Shown: piece by piece, positions 17,464-26,874 of the stretch
How the letters are laid out: each line of letters begins with the position of its first letter
Position numbering within the stretch: position 1 is the first letter of the stretch
Source: Sphingomonas sp. BK580
GTDB lineage: Bacteria > Pseudomonadota > Alphaproteobacteria > Sphingomonadales > Sphingomonadaceae
Direction of reading: 5' to 3'
NCBI RefSeq assembly: GCF_014194975.1
Contig: NZ_JACIAY010000001.1
Location: forward strand, 670,261-734,260
Length of the DNA stretch: 64,000 nt
Notes under the pieces: generated by a model
The model's database searches: none
Seen by the model: the letters and a program-made list of their open reading frames with translations, nothing else
Told to the model about the DNA's origin: nothing
Program-made: the position numbers and the translations under genes

Positions 17464-17955
17464 TTACGTGTCCAAACCGATGCTCCTACTCGCCGGCTTT
17501 ACTGCAGCCACGAAGTCGAAGAAACCCCTGCTTGAGAACGCCAAATCACCAGATCCTGCAGAATCTCGAAAATGCATATATCCCGGCGCAGGATCTCCTC
17601 GCACAGGCACGTGATCTATGATGTTATAGGACGGATCGGTTGCGATGTACTGCCTGTTCCCAAAGGGGCGGGATCCCCCGTCAGGGCTCGGAGGTCTCCA
17701 CCCCGGTACCGTAACATCCTCCGTTGACGCCACGTTTTGCAGGCCATCCGATCCACCATTCCAGGGTAGCCACCAAAACGTCCGGCCCGTCTTGCTGTAA
17801 TGCACTGCCAAAGCAATGCGGCTCGGCCAATCCGGACCGCTCTCCACAGGGCGGAAGTAGGCAGTCACGCTTGAGTCGTTCCGCAAAGCATACTCCGCTC
17901 GCTCGACCGGGCAGGAGGTTGCCGACCATGCGGCACCTAACAGGATGCCCGTCAT
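17464..17955 (-). CDS. Hypothetical exported protein, possible lipoprotein
   Basis: 163 residues. A short hydrophobic N-terminus with a Cys at residue 15 (MTGILLGAAWSATSC) could be a lipoprotein signal, although the basic n-region is missing and the true start may be a little upstream. The mature part is Trp/Pro/Gly-rich and beta-like (TGRTFWWLPWNGGSDG, GNRQYIATDPSYNIID). No family recognised. It stands alone between two gaps, oriented like the lanthipeptide genes but about 1 kb upstream of them. Confidence 0.55.
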   Translation of the reverse strand: MTGILLGAAWSATSCPVERAEYALRNDSSVTAYFRPVESGPDWPSRIALAVHYSKTGRTFWWLPWNGGSDGLQNVASTEDVTVPGWRPPSPDGGSRPFGNRQYIATDPSYNIIDHVPVRGDPAPGYMHFRDSAGSGDLAFSSRGFFDFVAAVKPASRSIGLDT

Positions 17956-18889
17956 CCAATCCTCTCCTGTACTGCACGCGTTCTAACACCTGAACGACAG
18001 GCGGCAACCGGGAGGAGCGCGTAAGCGCTTACATGACGGAGATCGGGAGCTGCGGCCCCCTGCCCTCTCGTGCCGAGGACCCAACATCGCCCGTTCAGAG
18101 GCTCCAGCTCGCCTCCTATTTCCGGCGGTCCATCCGATGAAGGGACGGGGTACGTTGGCGAGTACGAAGCCCCGGCGCGACAGGCGGGCGCGGTGGTGCG
18201 CTGACCCGAGATCCGGGCGCGATCACGCGACAGGCTCAGCTGATAGCGTCGGGGCAGGTCATCTTAAGAGTCCTGCCGATGCTGCGCGCCGCCGCACTCA
18301 CCTTCGGCTTACTGCTGCCTGCCGCGTGATGGCGCAAACACGCGCCGGTACTCGGTTCCGCCGAGATCCGGCACTCATGCGGGTGCGACAGGCGCATCTA
18401 TGCGCTTCGCTGCTCAAACACTGATCTATGGCGCTAATGGACCTAATTAGAAGTCAGGTACCCTCTAAAGGCTTCCAAGCGGCAGCGCAGGAGTGCGGCA
18501 TCGTGGAGATCCTTCAAAGGTTTGACCGAGCCCGCTGCTGGTGCAGCGGGGCCGAGGGCATAAGAGTCGATAGGTCACCGCCACAGCGGGGGCAGCGCTG
18601 CACTGCTTGGGGTGCTCCACGCTGGCCCCGCTGCCACGACGAGTGCCATTCCCGTCTGCCGCGGGATGTGTCTCTTCTAACTGACAGCAACATCCACGCC
18701 TCGGGCGCAGGCCTCATCGACCCGTACCTCTTGCTCGGCATGGATGAAAAGACAGGGGGGGACGTCAGCGAGGGTAAGTTTCACGCGGGCTGGCGTTCGC
18801 CAGACCCTACTGTCTGGATGGCTCGCTGGTAATGGTCGCATCCTCGTCATAGGCTAGTGGGATCAACGAGCTGCCGCGGCGAGGATCAT
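17956..18889. other. Gap without a recognisable gene
   Basis: About 930 bases. It holds repeat copy B (18052-18084). The ORFs here, such as 18428-18832 (plus) and 18514-18741 (minus, with one CPRCGG knuckle), show no family resemblance or good start, and overlap each other. Decayed DNA is likely. Confidence 0.4.
18052..18084. repeat. Dispersed repeat, copy B
   Basis: Matches copy A at 17303-17334 in about 29 of 32 positions. The core CCCTCTCGTG is identical and the next base differs (C for G), followed by CGAGGACCCAA. Confidence 0.5.
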
Positions 18890-21400
18890 ATGGCGAAATG
18901 GGTTTTGGCATCTGCGTTTGCCTTGTTGGTCGAATCCGCAGCAAGTGGACAAATCCAGCCGACGAGCGAGGATGTCAGGAATTATCTGGAGGGATCGACT
19001 CACCGATCCTACCCTGAGGCAACGACGGTCGCATGGGAACGCGACCTCCGCGAGCACCTAGCACACGCCACTCCTGCGAAGGCCGCCGACGCGATTGCCG
19101 CGCGGTACGATATCGCCCCCGCCGTCATGCGGCACTTTGTCGCTGCATGGATCGTCGCGAAGGCCCGCCAGTACGGTCAATCTGAAGCATGGAAGCCTTC
19201 GCTGCGAGCCGAGCTACTGTCTATGGCTCCGGCCCTGCGGCGGGCGCCCATCGGATTGGCGGTACTGGCCGAAGCACTAGACGCGATCCACGATTGCTCC
19301 GCCGCGGATTTCACTGCGTTGCTCAGCGGTGCGCAGGACCGAGCCGCCGACGCCTATCGCATTGCCAGCGCTGCTGCATGTGACGACAACTTTACCCGCG
19401 CCGCGCTCGCTGCCCCAGATCGCGCCATGCCTACGCTGATCCGCATTGCCCACTGGGGCGGTCTGCCACCGCGTGATGCACTGCCCCTGTATTCCTGGCT
19501 GACAAGTCCTGCGGCGCTGTCCCGGGTCGCGGCACCAGACCGGATGGCTGTAACCGTTCTGCTTTGGCAGCGTTACCTGGAGGCGCTGCTCAAGGCCGGG
19601 CTCGACGTTCGAGCGCTTGCATTGTTCGACGGACTGTCGCTCGAAGTGCGTGCTGCGGTGCTGTCGCCAACTTATCGGTTGCCCGAACGGGTGGTAGTTG
19701 ACGACATTCCGATGACCTTTTTCCATGTCGGCGGGACGACGGCCCTAAGTGCATCGGAATCGCTTGACGTAATGGCTGACACCTTAGCAGCGCTTGCCGA
19801 TGATGCGGCGACTTTCGCCCCCGAAGATCGCAAGGTGATTAAGGAAGCAGTCGCGCCCCCGCCCATGCCTCAGACGGACGTCCTCGCGGACGAGGGCGCC
19901 ACGTTGGCGCCCATCCTCCCCCTTGCGATGGCTCTTGCTGCGGCAGGCCGCGACGCCGAAGCCCGGCAATTGCTCAGCACCTTGCCAGGCCTAGCTGCAG
20001 CGAAAGCCGTCGCAAGCAACCTATATTCGCGCTCGGAGGGCGACCAGGCACCAGCCCCGAACACGTCTCGTCTGCCGATGAATGCCTTGATACTGGACCA
20101 GCTGCTGAACAACCCGGCGGCGGATCCATACCCGGTCGCTGAGGTGGTCTTGGCGGACGGGATGGGAAACGACACCCACGCTGGCGTTATAGTTCGATGC
20201 CGCCTGTTTCCCGCACAAGACTTCCCCGGCCTATGCGAAAAAGGAGAACCCAGCACTGCCTTAGACCTGGATCGGACTATCAGCAGCGATGCGAAAGTCG
20301 CGGCAAGCGAGGCGATGTTGCGGCGAGTGATCCCCGATTACGACGCTTTTCGAACGCCATTGCTGATGGAGGCTGGTCCGCAATCGCCGTCTCCACCTGC
20401 GCGCGCGGCACCGGTCAGTGTAGTTGCACCAACATCGCCGTTCATTGAGCGACCGATACCGTCAGAGCGGCGGGACCGCACCACCGGCATCTCGCCGATT
20501 GGCCTCGCTCCTCTGCCTGAGGGCTTTTCGCTCGTCCGCGCTGAGCGAGTCGGTCAGCGCGCCGTCGCAATCAGCGTCTCGCAAACGCTGGACCCAACCG
20601 GTGAGATCTCGGGCGGGGGATATTGGGTCCACTTATCGGCTGATGGAGGTCGCCAATGGGCGCCTCCGCTGTACACCGGCTTGGCCGAGCGCTTTCCCTA
20701 CGTCGTGGCCCCGTCGTCTCGGCTGCCGCTGATCGAGGGCGATACGCTTACAATCGCCGTTGACGTGGCAGAAATCGATACCGCCACGATAACCTATCCG
20801 CCGGTGGGGCTTCGCACCCGCCGCCGCGCGCGCAATCTATATCTAACCTTGCCAATTGCCGAACTTCGCCGAGATAGCGATGGCGATGGCTGGACCGACA
20901 TCGCTTCGCATCACTTGCTGCTCGACAGCCGTAGGGGCGCGGGCGGAACGCCGTTTGTCGTAGGCAGCGACCTCCAATCCGCCTGCACTACCACGCCGTC
21001 TCGTGAACAGCAGGCGCGCATCGGCCTCCTCAGTAAGCTGCTCGACCCGCGCGGAGCCGCAATCGTCGAACCCTTCGACCGACCGAACAACCAGATAGCC
21101 ATCGGCACGCAGCGAGCTGCCGCCTCGGCGAGTCAGCCACTCTTTCTGCTGGGGCTACCTGAGGACTATAAGTGCCTGCGTCCCACCCGACCAATGATCA
21201 TCTATAGCTCAAAGGACATAGAAGCACTTAAGCGCGGTGTTCCTGACTTCCACGCCTTCGAGTTGCCGTCGATCGTTTTCAATCGCGCCCACGATCGTGG
21301 GTTTGTGCGCTGGTCGACCGGATGGGCTGGCGGCACCTATAGAATGCGCTGGCTAAGCGGCAAGTGGGAGTATGAATCGATTAGTGATTGGGTAACATGA
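18890..21400 (+). CDS. Large exported protein of unknown function
   Basis: 836 residues from the ATG at 18890, which has GAGG 6 bases upstream. A signal peptide (AKWVLASAFALLVESAASGQ) is followed by a helical, Ala-rich region (about 25-480) with a repeat-like helix pattern, a Pro-rich linker (about 498-540), and a C-terminal beta-rich part (about 550-836). Near residue 665 the sequence 'RDSDGDGWTDIASHHLL' is a calcium-binding loop of the thrombospondin-3/EF-hand type. Many Cys are spaced far apart. No enzyme motif was found. It is intact despite lying among decayed sequence, so it is probably under selection. Confidence 0.75.
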   Translation: MAKWVLASAFALLVESAASGQIQPTSEDVRNYLEGSTHRSYPEATTVAWERDLREHLAHATPAKAADAIAARYDIAPAVMRHFVAAWIVAKARQYGQSEAWKPSLRAELLSMAPALRRAPIGLAVLAEALDAIHDCSAADFTALLSGAQDRAADAYRIASAAACDDNFTRAALAAPDRAMPTLIRIAHWGGLPPRDALPLYSWLTSPAALSRVAAPDRMAVTVLLWQRYLEALLKAGLDVRALALFDGLSLEVRAAVLSPTYRLPERVVVDDIPMTFFHVGGTTALSASESLDVMADTLAALADDAATFAPEDRKVIKEAVAPPPMPQTDVLADEGATLAPILPLAMALAAAGRDAEARQLLSTLPGLAAAKAVASNLYSRSEGDQAPAPNTSRLPMNALILDQLLNNPAADPYPVAEVVLADGMGNDTHAGVIVRCRLFPAQDFPGLCEKGEPSTALDLDRTISSDAKVAASEAMLRRVIPDYDAFRTPLLMEAGPQSPSPPARAAPVSVVAPTSPFIERPIPSERRDRTTGISPIGLAPLPEGFSLVRAERVGQRAVAISVSQTLDPTGEISGGGYWVHLSADGGRQWAPPLYTGLAERFPYVVAPSSRLPLIEGDTLTIAVDVAEIDTATITYPPVGLRTRRRARNLYLTLPIAELRRDSDGDGWTDIASHHLLLDSRRGAGGTPFVVGSDLQSACTTTPSREQQARIGLLSKLLDPRGAAIVEPFDRPNNQIAIGTQRAAASASQPLFLLGLPEDYKCLRPTRPMIIYSSKDIEALKRGVPDFHAFELPSIVFNRAHDRGFVRWSTGWAGGTYRMRWLSGKWEYESISDWVT

Positions 21401-21406
21401 GGACAT

Positions 21407-21972
21407 CGGGGAGGACATCTCGAAATGGGATGTCGGCGGCGGACATGTTCCGGCGGATGGGAATCTCGGAGCAGGGCATCCTACTTCTGAAAGAAGGTGT
21501 ACGGCAACCTCGGCCTGAGCGATCTGCGCCATTTGAAGCTGCTTGGGGAGGGAACCGCAATCTCATGCAGCCGGTCGCCGACCTAAGCCTGAACAAGCAT
21601 CCGGCATGATGTTTTGGCAAAGAAGCCCCGAGGCCTGGACGGCGGCACTAGCTCGTTGGGCACGTCCGAGCGTTCGACGACGTCAGTGAGCCGCACAGCT
21701 GCTCAGCACTGCGCGCCTTCCGCATCTACATGCTGCTGCGCAAAGAGGGATCGTGAACCTCAAGAAGGTGTATCGGCTTCTTCGGGAAGGTGGACTGAGC
21801 CTTCGACTCAGGAAGCCTCACCGCAACGTCAGCACTGCCAGCCGCGACCGGAACCAGCGGCGTTCGTGACCAACGAGGATGTGGTCGATGGAGTTCTCCT
21901 CCGACGCGCTGTTCGACCGCCTCGATGCGTTCACGCGTGAGGCGCTGGCAACCGACGTCGACCAAAAGTAAT
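21407..21972 (+). mobile_element. IS3-family element remnant
   Basis: Reading through frameshifts, 21450-21610 gives orfA-like pieces: 'RRMGISEQ', then 'KKVYGNLGLSDLRHLKLL', then 'ENRNL' and 'VADLSLNKH'. 21745-21970 gives orfB-like pieces: 'NLKKVYRLLREGGLSLRLRK', then 'MWSMEFSSDALFDR', then 'REALATDV'. These are the family's helix-turn-helix/leucine-zipper and integrase landmarks, in order and with expected spacing but missing large parts. Several frameshifts and stops make it inactive. Ends could not be defined. Confidence 0.65.
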
Positions 21973-22275
21973 GGGTGAGCATGTGGTCGAGGTGATGGTG
22001 AGGAGCTCGTCGCGCGTTAATCTCGAGCCTTGAAAGCGATTGTTTGAAGCCGACGACCCAACAGCCGTCACTCAGGAGATCCTACCCGCTTTCCAACTCC
22101 GGCTGTTCGTTCATCTCCCATTTCGAAACTTTCGGGCGTTTCGCCGAGCCGTTCGTCTGGCTGAGAGTGGACCCTAACCGGCCATCCAACTGGCCGCGCT
22201 CGAAAGGTCAGGGTGGAAGGTGGCTGGCGAGAGAAGGTTTGCTTAAAGGAACTCACTGTCGCAGGAGAGCCTCGG

Positions 22276-22581
22276 ATGGAAATGCTCGTTGCTATGTGGC
22301 TTGCTGCACAGGCGGTACCGCAGGACTGTCCCTCCACGTTGGCTCTTACGGGCAACGGTCTTGAAGTCGCCCGCCAGGTTCAGCTCTACGCTAAGTGCAT
22401 CAATGTTCAACTCGGCGATCCGAGAGCGATCAGAAAGGCATGCGGGCATGCTCGGGCTACCGTGCTGACCGGTCTCACGCCTAAGACGATCCACATCAAG
22501 GTCCGTCGAGCGGTTAGCTGGCTTGATGCGATGTCGCACTGGCGACGCGAATGTGAGACTCATCTGGAAGTCGTAGAGTGA
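22276..22581 (+). CDS. Small exported protein, unknown
   Basis: 101 residues from the ATG at 22276 (GGAGAG upstream). The N-terminus MEMLVAMWLAAQAVPQDC is signal-like. The rest is hydrophilic with Cys at about 38 and 52 and a basic, helical C-terminal third (HIKVRRAVSWLDAMSHWRREC). No family recognised. Flanked by the IS3 remnant and by small genes on the other strand. Confidence 0.4.
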   Translation: MEMLVAMWLAAQAVPQDCPSTLALTGNGLEVARQVQLYAKCINVQLGDPRAIRKACGHARATVLTGLTPKTIHIKVRRAVSWLDAMSHWRRECETHLEVVE

Positions 22582-22739
22582 CAAGGGCCTTTATGGCTTG
22601 AAGCCTTCCCGCCCTGTGCGCAAGCAAGCATCTAAGAGCGTTCTGTGAAAAACAAGCGGCTAACAATCAGGTGATTGCAATTCAGCGATAGTATACACCG
22701 GCTAAACCGCTCACGCCCGTTTCCGCAAGCCTATTGAGT

Positions 22740-23039
22740 TCATCGACCAAGTTCTTCCCGGTCGCCATTGCCAAAAACAAGAAACCGAACACTTCCTCCA
22801 ACCATCTGCGCGTCCGACAATTCGACCAGCCAAACGTCGCCTGCTTCGCGCCCATAGTACGCCAGTTCGGTCGCATTTGGGCAATCCTTGCGGTACTGGC
22901 GTGGCGCATACTCTCGCGCCCGCAGAAAGGGATCGTCAGATCGAACCGGCTTCACAAACCTTGTAGCTAGTCCTCCGCCTATCAGGGTACCAGCCAGCAA
23001 GGAGGCGAGGATCGCGAGCACGATGGTTCGTATGGTCAT
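22740..23039 (-). CDS. Small single-span membrane protein
   Basis: 99 residues from the ATG at 23039; the frame stays open upstream to 23432, but the extra 131 codons look non-coding. An N-terminal transmembrane segment (RTIVLAILASLLAGTLIGGGLA) is followed by about 70 hydrophilic residues with one Cys (RKDCPNATELAYYGREAGDVWLVELSDAQ). The alternation of strands suggests a small periplasmic domain. No family recognised. The region upstream to 23509 has no other gene. Confidence 0.5.
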   Translation of the reverse strand: MTIRTIVLAILASLLAGTLIGGGLATRFVKPVRSDDPFLRAREYAPRQYRKDCPNATELAYYGREAGDVWLVELSDAQMVGGSVRFLVFGNGDREELGR

Positions 23040-23509
23040 CCGTCGACGCAGCCGATCTCGCGCGTGCCCGCAATTAGGCGCTCGGCGGTCGCTCTTAATC
23101 TCGGGTCCGCTTCTGATCCGACCGTTGAACCAATCAGTGTTCCGAAGCAAATCCGGGCGTTCCGCTACCACGGCGAGCGACAAGTCAGGGGAAGTTGGAG
23201 GTGCATCCTCCTGCCGCCAGGAAGGCTCGCCCGTCATAGCCGAATGTAACAGCACGTCACGTTTCGATTGAGCGTACATCCCGGCCTGCAGCGGTGTTCG
23301 GGTGAACGGATCGTCGCAGCCAACCACGCAGTGCATCTGCCGTGTAAACTTGCACAACACGCGGGACAGTGACACCTCCGTTCCACGGACCGCCCGCGAT
23401 TTGGCCAGACCACGGAATGGTGAAGCCTTCATCGGGGTATCATGCCAAACTGCGTGAACGTCCGCCGTTGAACGAACTGGGCGCTTGCGGCCGGGTCGCG
23501 TATGGCAGG

Positions 23510-23710
23510 TTAGCGGAAGGACTGCTTCTTGCGTGCGCGATGCTCTTGATAAGCTGCGCGTAGGAGCAGCAGCGACAGGAGGAGAATGGCTCGCACAGGA
23601 AAGTGATCGAGAGCGAAGGTAAAGCCGCTATTCATCCAGTCGAACAAGTATTGTCCTGCTAACACAGGCAGGCCGATCCTGAACGCAAGGTGTTTGAGAC
23701 GACGCCGCAT
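23510..23710 (-). CDS. Small membrane protein
   Basis: 66 residues from the ATG at 23710. Two hydrophobic segments (LAFRIGLPVLAGQYLFDWM and FPVRAILLLSLLLLRAAY) are flanked by basic residues at both ends (MRRRLKH, HRARKKQSFR), consistent with a two-span hairpin. No family recognised. A longer reading from 23830 is possible but adds non-coding-like sequence. Confidence 0.45.
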   Translation of the reverse strand: MRRRLKHLAFRIGLPVLAGQYLFDWMNSGFTFALDHFPVRAILLLSLLLLRAAYQEHRARKKQSFR

Positions 23711-23909
23711 CAGCTTACCATATAGCGACGTGGCTCGGCCGCAACGAGGTTCGGCGAGCGATGCCACCGCATGGGGCTGAATGGCTGCCTGTTGGCGCAG
23801 GCGGACAGCGGCGCCGGCCGCTGAGCTCATCGTACCTCATTGCTCATTCGGTCCGTGACTTGCGTGGCAGTGATCGAGCAAGAGCAGGATGAAGGAGCAC
23901 AAAGCTTCT

Positions 23910-24197
23910 TCAGCGAAAGACCATCCAGACCGCTCGACCCTTTCCCAGAAATATACAACCTATTATATATTTTCCAACAGTGAGGTAGCGAAAGCGAACT
24001 ACCTGCCTTGATTCTCCAAGGTAGTCGTCCCGGTCTAGAACGCGGGTCAACAACATCAACCCATATTCATCCCGCGTGTCGTTGAAAAATCCAAGAGCTG
24101 GGCCACACGCGGACATCAGTATTAACATGATCCAGATCAATCTACGTTTGATCCGTCCGAATGCGCCGCTAGCGACACGTGACTGCGCTGTCCGCAT
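23910..24197 (-). CDS. Small putative lipoprotein
   Basis: 95 residues from the ATG at 24197. A basic n-region (GRIKRRLIW), hydrophobic stretch and 'MSAC' near residue 28 form a plausible lipobox. The mature part (GFFNDTRDEYGLMLLTRVLDRDDYLGESRQVVRFRYLTVGKYII) is small and ordered-looking. No family recognised. A shorter start at the Met of IMLILMSAC is possible. Confidence 0.45.
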   Translation of the reverse strand: MRTAQSRVASGAFGRIKRRLIWIMLILMSACGPALGFFNDTRDEYGLMLLTRVLDRDDYLGESRQVVRFRYLTVGKYIIGCIFLGKGRAVWMVFR

Positions 24198-24231
24198 GAT
24201 TATCAACCTCAATTTTGATCGCGTTAGGAGG

Positions 24232-24564
24232 TTAGCAGGCGCACTCGCTCGAGCCGCGTGCGGCCAACTCCTGTTTGTAGCGGCCTGCACAGCGCTTGAG
24301 CCTCCTGTTGCCGAGCGTGCGACGGTTCGGCTTCGGGATGGATGAAGCCGGCGAGGGCACCTTGAACGGGCCGACGGATCCACGCTCCGAGCGGAAGGCT
24401 GCTCGGAAGCGCGCGCCATCATTGCTCGTAGCTTTGATCACGAACGCGGTGAGCGGCAGCGTTATCAATGTGAAGATCAGGAGGCGTTTGTATGCCTCAA
24501 CGGTTCCTACCTCTCCGGCGACGTCGGTGAAATATATTGACGCAGCGGCCGCGCCAACAGCCAC
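24232..24564 (-). CDS. Small membrane protein, start uncertain
   Basis: 110 codons from a GTG at 24564. The frame continues about 24 codons upstream with membrane-protein-like sequence (AAWATPVWAVAVGAAAASIYF) until a stop, but with no ATG, so the N-terminus may be truncated. A second hydrophobic segment is LLIFTLITLPLTAFVI. The C-terminus is basic with two Cys. No family recognised. The 318 bases from 24565 to 24883 hold nothing else. Confidence 0.4.
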   Translation of the reverse strand: MAVGAAAASIYFTDVAGEVGTVEAYKRLLIFTLITLPLTAFVIKATSNDGARFRAAFRSERGSVGPFKVPSPASSIPKPNRRTLGNRRLKRCAGRYKQELAARGSSECAC

Positions 24565-24883
24565 TGCCCAAACTGGCGTTGCCCAGGCAGCTCTGCTGAA
24601 TTCGGACTGGACTTGGACAACAGCCCGCCAAACTTACGATACGAGGCTCGACGTGTTGCACATCTGCCGGTCCGTGAATACGATGAATCGCTCATAAGGT
24701 CGTGCAAGCCCCGGAGATTAGCGGGCTCAGATGCGCTTTAGTAAATAAAGTAGTGGGTGGTCGTAGGCTTGAAACGGATAACCGCGTGTCGCAATCTCTA
24801 AACTGGGCAACGCCTGTTTGCAGGTTGGAAGGTCGCTGTCAGCCTAAACGTGATCTCGCCTGAGCCTACTGCCGACGTCCTGC

Positions 24884-26419
24884 TCAGCGTGCCACGGCGT
24901 TCTCCTGTGCGGCTTCCGTAAGCGCTTTCAGCGTCGCCGCATCGTTGCTCTGAACTGCCGTGAGAAGCGTCGCGGCGAGCTGCGCCAGCGCGCCCCCGTG
25001 CGGATCATACGCGATACGGCGCAGGGCCGCCGAGGCCTCGTCCCGACGCTGTCGTTTGAGGTGCATCATTGCCACCTCAAGCCCCAAGCCGCGGTCGAAT
25101 GGCGCCAGCTGATAGGCATAAGCCAGGCCTGTCTCTGCATTCTCGCTCGTCGGCGCGCCGGACAGTGCGTAGGCGCGATAAAATGCAACCAGCGGCCAAG
25201 GATCTTGCGGGTCGAGCTTGTTGGCGTCGCGGAACCAGCCGCGCACAGCGCGCCAGCGCGCCGCGTCCTTGCTCTTATCTCGCAGCGCCTGGGCCTGCTG
25301 CGCCATCCCACGGTACATCATCGCGCGACGAGAACGCGGGTCGCTGGCAAGTGCCTTACTTGCGGCCGCGTCAGCGGCTGCATAGTCGCCCGCGTCGTAC
25401 TCGGCTTCGGCGAGCGCAACCTGGACTGCCGGGTCATTCCGAAAACGCGCCGCCACCTCGCGCGCGTCGCTTACCACGCCGCGCGCGACCTTGGCATCGA
25501 CGCCCCGCTGCGAGCGCTGTCGGATCGGCATCATGGCGGCCTCTGCCTCACTAAGCGCGCGCACCGTCACCGGCCCGATCGGCAGATCGCCGAGCTTGAG
25601 TCCGATCATCGGCAGCGTTTCGCTACGCGCATAGCTATTAAGCGTCTTGTCGAGCGTGCGCGGATCGCCGAACACCTTCGCCGCCTCCTTCGCGCTTCCG
25701 CGGTCGAGCGCTTCGAGATAGTCGTGGAAGGTTGTGCTCTCGCGCTTGCCGAGCGTCACGTAGTGAGTAAGCAGCCAGGAACGGCCGTAGAAAACCTGAG
25801 TCTGGTCCGGCGTCATCCGGTCCGCCGGCGAGCGCGTTAGCAGCACGCCCGCGGGTACCTCTGCGCTGTCGATCATCCCGACTGCGCGGTACAGCGGGGG
25901 CGCGCCGAACAGCAGGCGATCAGGCTCAAACCGGGCGGTAGCGTTAAATTCGGCAAATCCTTCGACGAACCAGGCGGGGAAGGTTCGCTCGCCCCAATTA
26001 GTGAACATGAAATGGTGGGCATATTCGTGCAGCAGCACCGCCTGCGCGGAGAGTGCCAGCTTGCCCTTGTCGCGCGTGTCACGTGGGACGAAGGCGACGG
26101 CACCCTCCACCCTTGGCAGGTAGACGCCCGCGACCTCGTCATTGCGGAGAAGTCGCTGCACCGCACGAACGTCTTTGAGAACGAATACGGTAAGCCGTTG
26201 CGCGGCGCTGACGGGAACGTCGGGCAGACCGCGCGTCACGCGCATCGCCTTATCGAATCGTTCGAGATTGGTGGCGAACGCGGCCACCGCGGCGGGATCG
26301 TCGTCCGAGTAGACAAGGAAGTGAGATGAGCTCGCCTCCTGCCATGCCGCCGCCGCCGGTGCCGATGCCGATGCCGCAAGCGCCAGTCCGCCCGCCAATA
26401 TCCTCGACCAGCCGCGCAT
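24884..26419 (-). CDS. Exported zinc-peptidase-like protein with TPR region
   Basis: 511 residues. AGGGGGAT precedes the ATG. The signal peptide (SRILAGGLALAASASAPAAAA) is followed by 'WQEASSSHFLVYSDDD', the usual start of DUF1570-type gluzincin domains. The HEYAHH motif (His131, Glu132, His135) and 'FVEGFAEFNA' (Glu153 region) supply the zinc site. The C-terminal half (about 310-500) consists of TPR-like Ala-rich helix pairs (VALAEAEYDAGDYAAADAAASKALASDP). Probably a periplasmic metallopeptidase or peptidase-like scaffold. Coding bias fits the chromosome core rather than the decayed neighbours. Substrate unknown. Confidence 0.8.
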   Translation of the reverse strand: MRGWSRILAGGLALAASASAPAAAAWQEASSSHFLVYSDDDPAAVAAFATNLERFDKAMRVTRGLPDVPVSAAQRLTVFVLKDVRAVQRLLRNDEVAGVYLPRVEGAVAFVPRDTRDKGKLALSAQAVLLHEYAHHFMFTNWGERTFPAWFVEGFAEFNATARFEPDRLLFGAPPLYRAVGMIDSAEVPAGVLLTRSPADRMTPDQTQVFYGRSWLLTHYVTLGKRESTTFHDYLEALDRGSAKEAAKVFGDPRTLDKTLNSYARSETLPMIGLKLGDLPIGPVTVRALSEAEAAMMPIRQRSQRGVDAKVARGVVSDAREVAARFRNDPAVQVALAEAEYDAGDYAAADAAASKALASDPRSRRAMMYRGMAQQAQALRDKSKDAARWRAVRGWFRDANKLDPQDPWPLVAFYRAYALSGAPTSENAETGLAYAYQLAPFDRGLGLEVAMMHLKRQRRDEASAALRRIAYDPHGGALAQLAATLLTAVQSNDAATLKALTEAAQENAVAR

Positions 26420-26874
26420 CGGCTACGATCCCCCTTTTGTCCCCCGTTCAAACCTAGGTCTCGCAAGCGGCGCGTCAATCACGATTGGCACCGCTATCGC
26501 GGGTGATTGGCCGACCGCGGGACGCCGCCCGCTCTGCGATGATCGCTGACGCTCTGACGCGCGGCTCACATTCCGCTTAACGGATCGAAGTCGGCCGTGC
26601 CGCTCTCCTTCATCCGCTTCCAGCCTGCCTCGCCAGCGCGGATCACGTTCTGCACGTCCCGCTTAGTGACAGGTCAAGTCGCATCCTCGCATGACTGCTG
26701 GACAACGGCCCTTGGCCGACCATCGCGCCGGTACCTGCGGAACAACTAGGAATTAAACGCTGGGGCCGGCAACGCCTTAGTGGCTCTGCATGGTCTCTCG
26801 GGCAGACTGACAGGTAACCCGCGCCACAGCTAAGCGGGTTCGGGCTAGCGTCCAGGCTGTGTCGAGCATAGCGT
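26420..26874. other. Gap without a recognisable gene
   Basis: About 455 bases with short overlapping ORFs only. The part next to 26419 should carry the promoter of the zinc-peptidase-like gene. Confidence 0.4.

Noticed and set aside
18514..18741. Minus-strand ORF with a CPRCGG zinc-knuckle-like motif
   Set aside because: Only one Cys pair, no start or ribosome site, and overlapped by equal-length ORFs; not enough to call a transposase or zinc protein.
23040..23432. N-terminal extension of the small membrane protein gene
   Set aside because: The 131 extra codons look non-coding and would bury the membrane segment; the start at 23039 is preferred.
24127..24140. ATGATCCAGATCAA, one base from an FNR box
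   Set aside because: It lies inside the coding part of the small lipoprotein gene, not in a promoter position.
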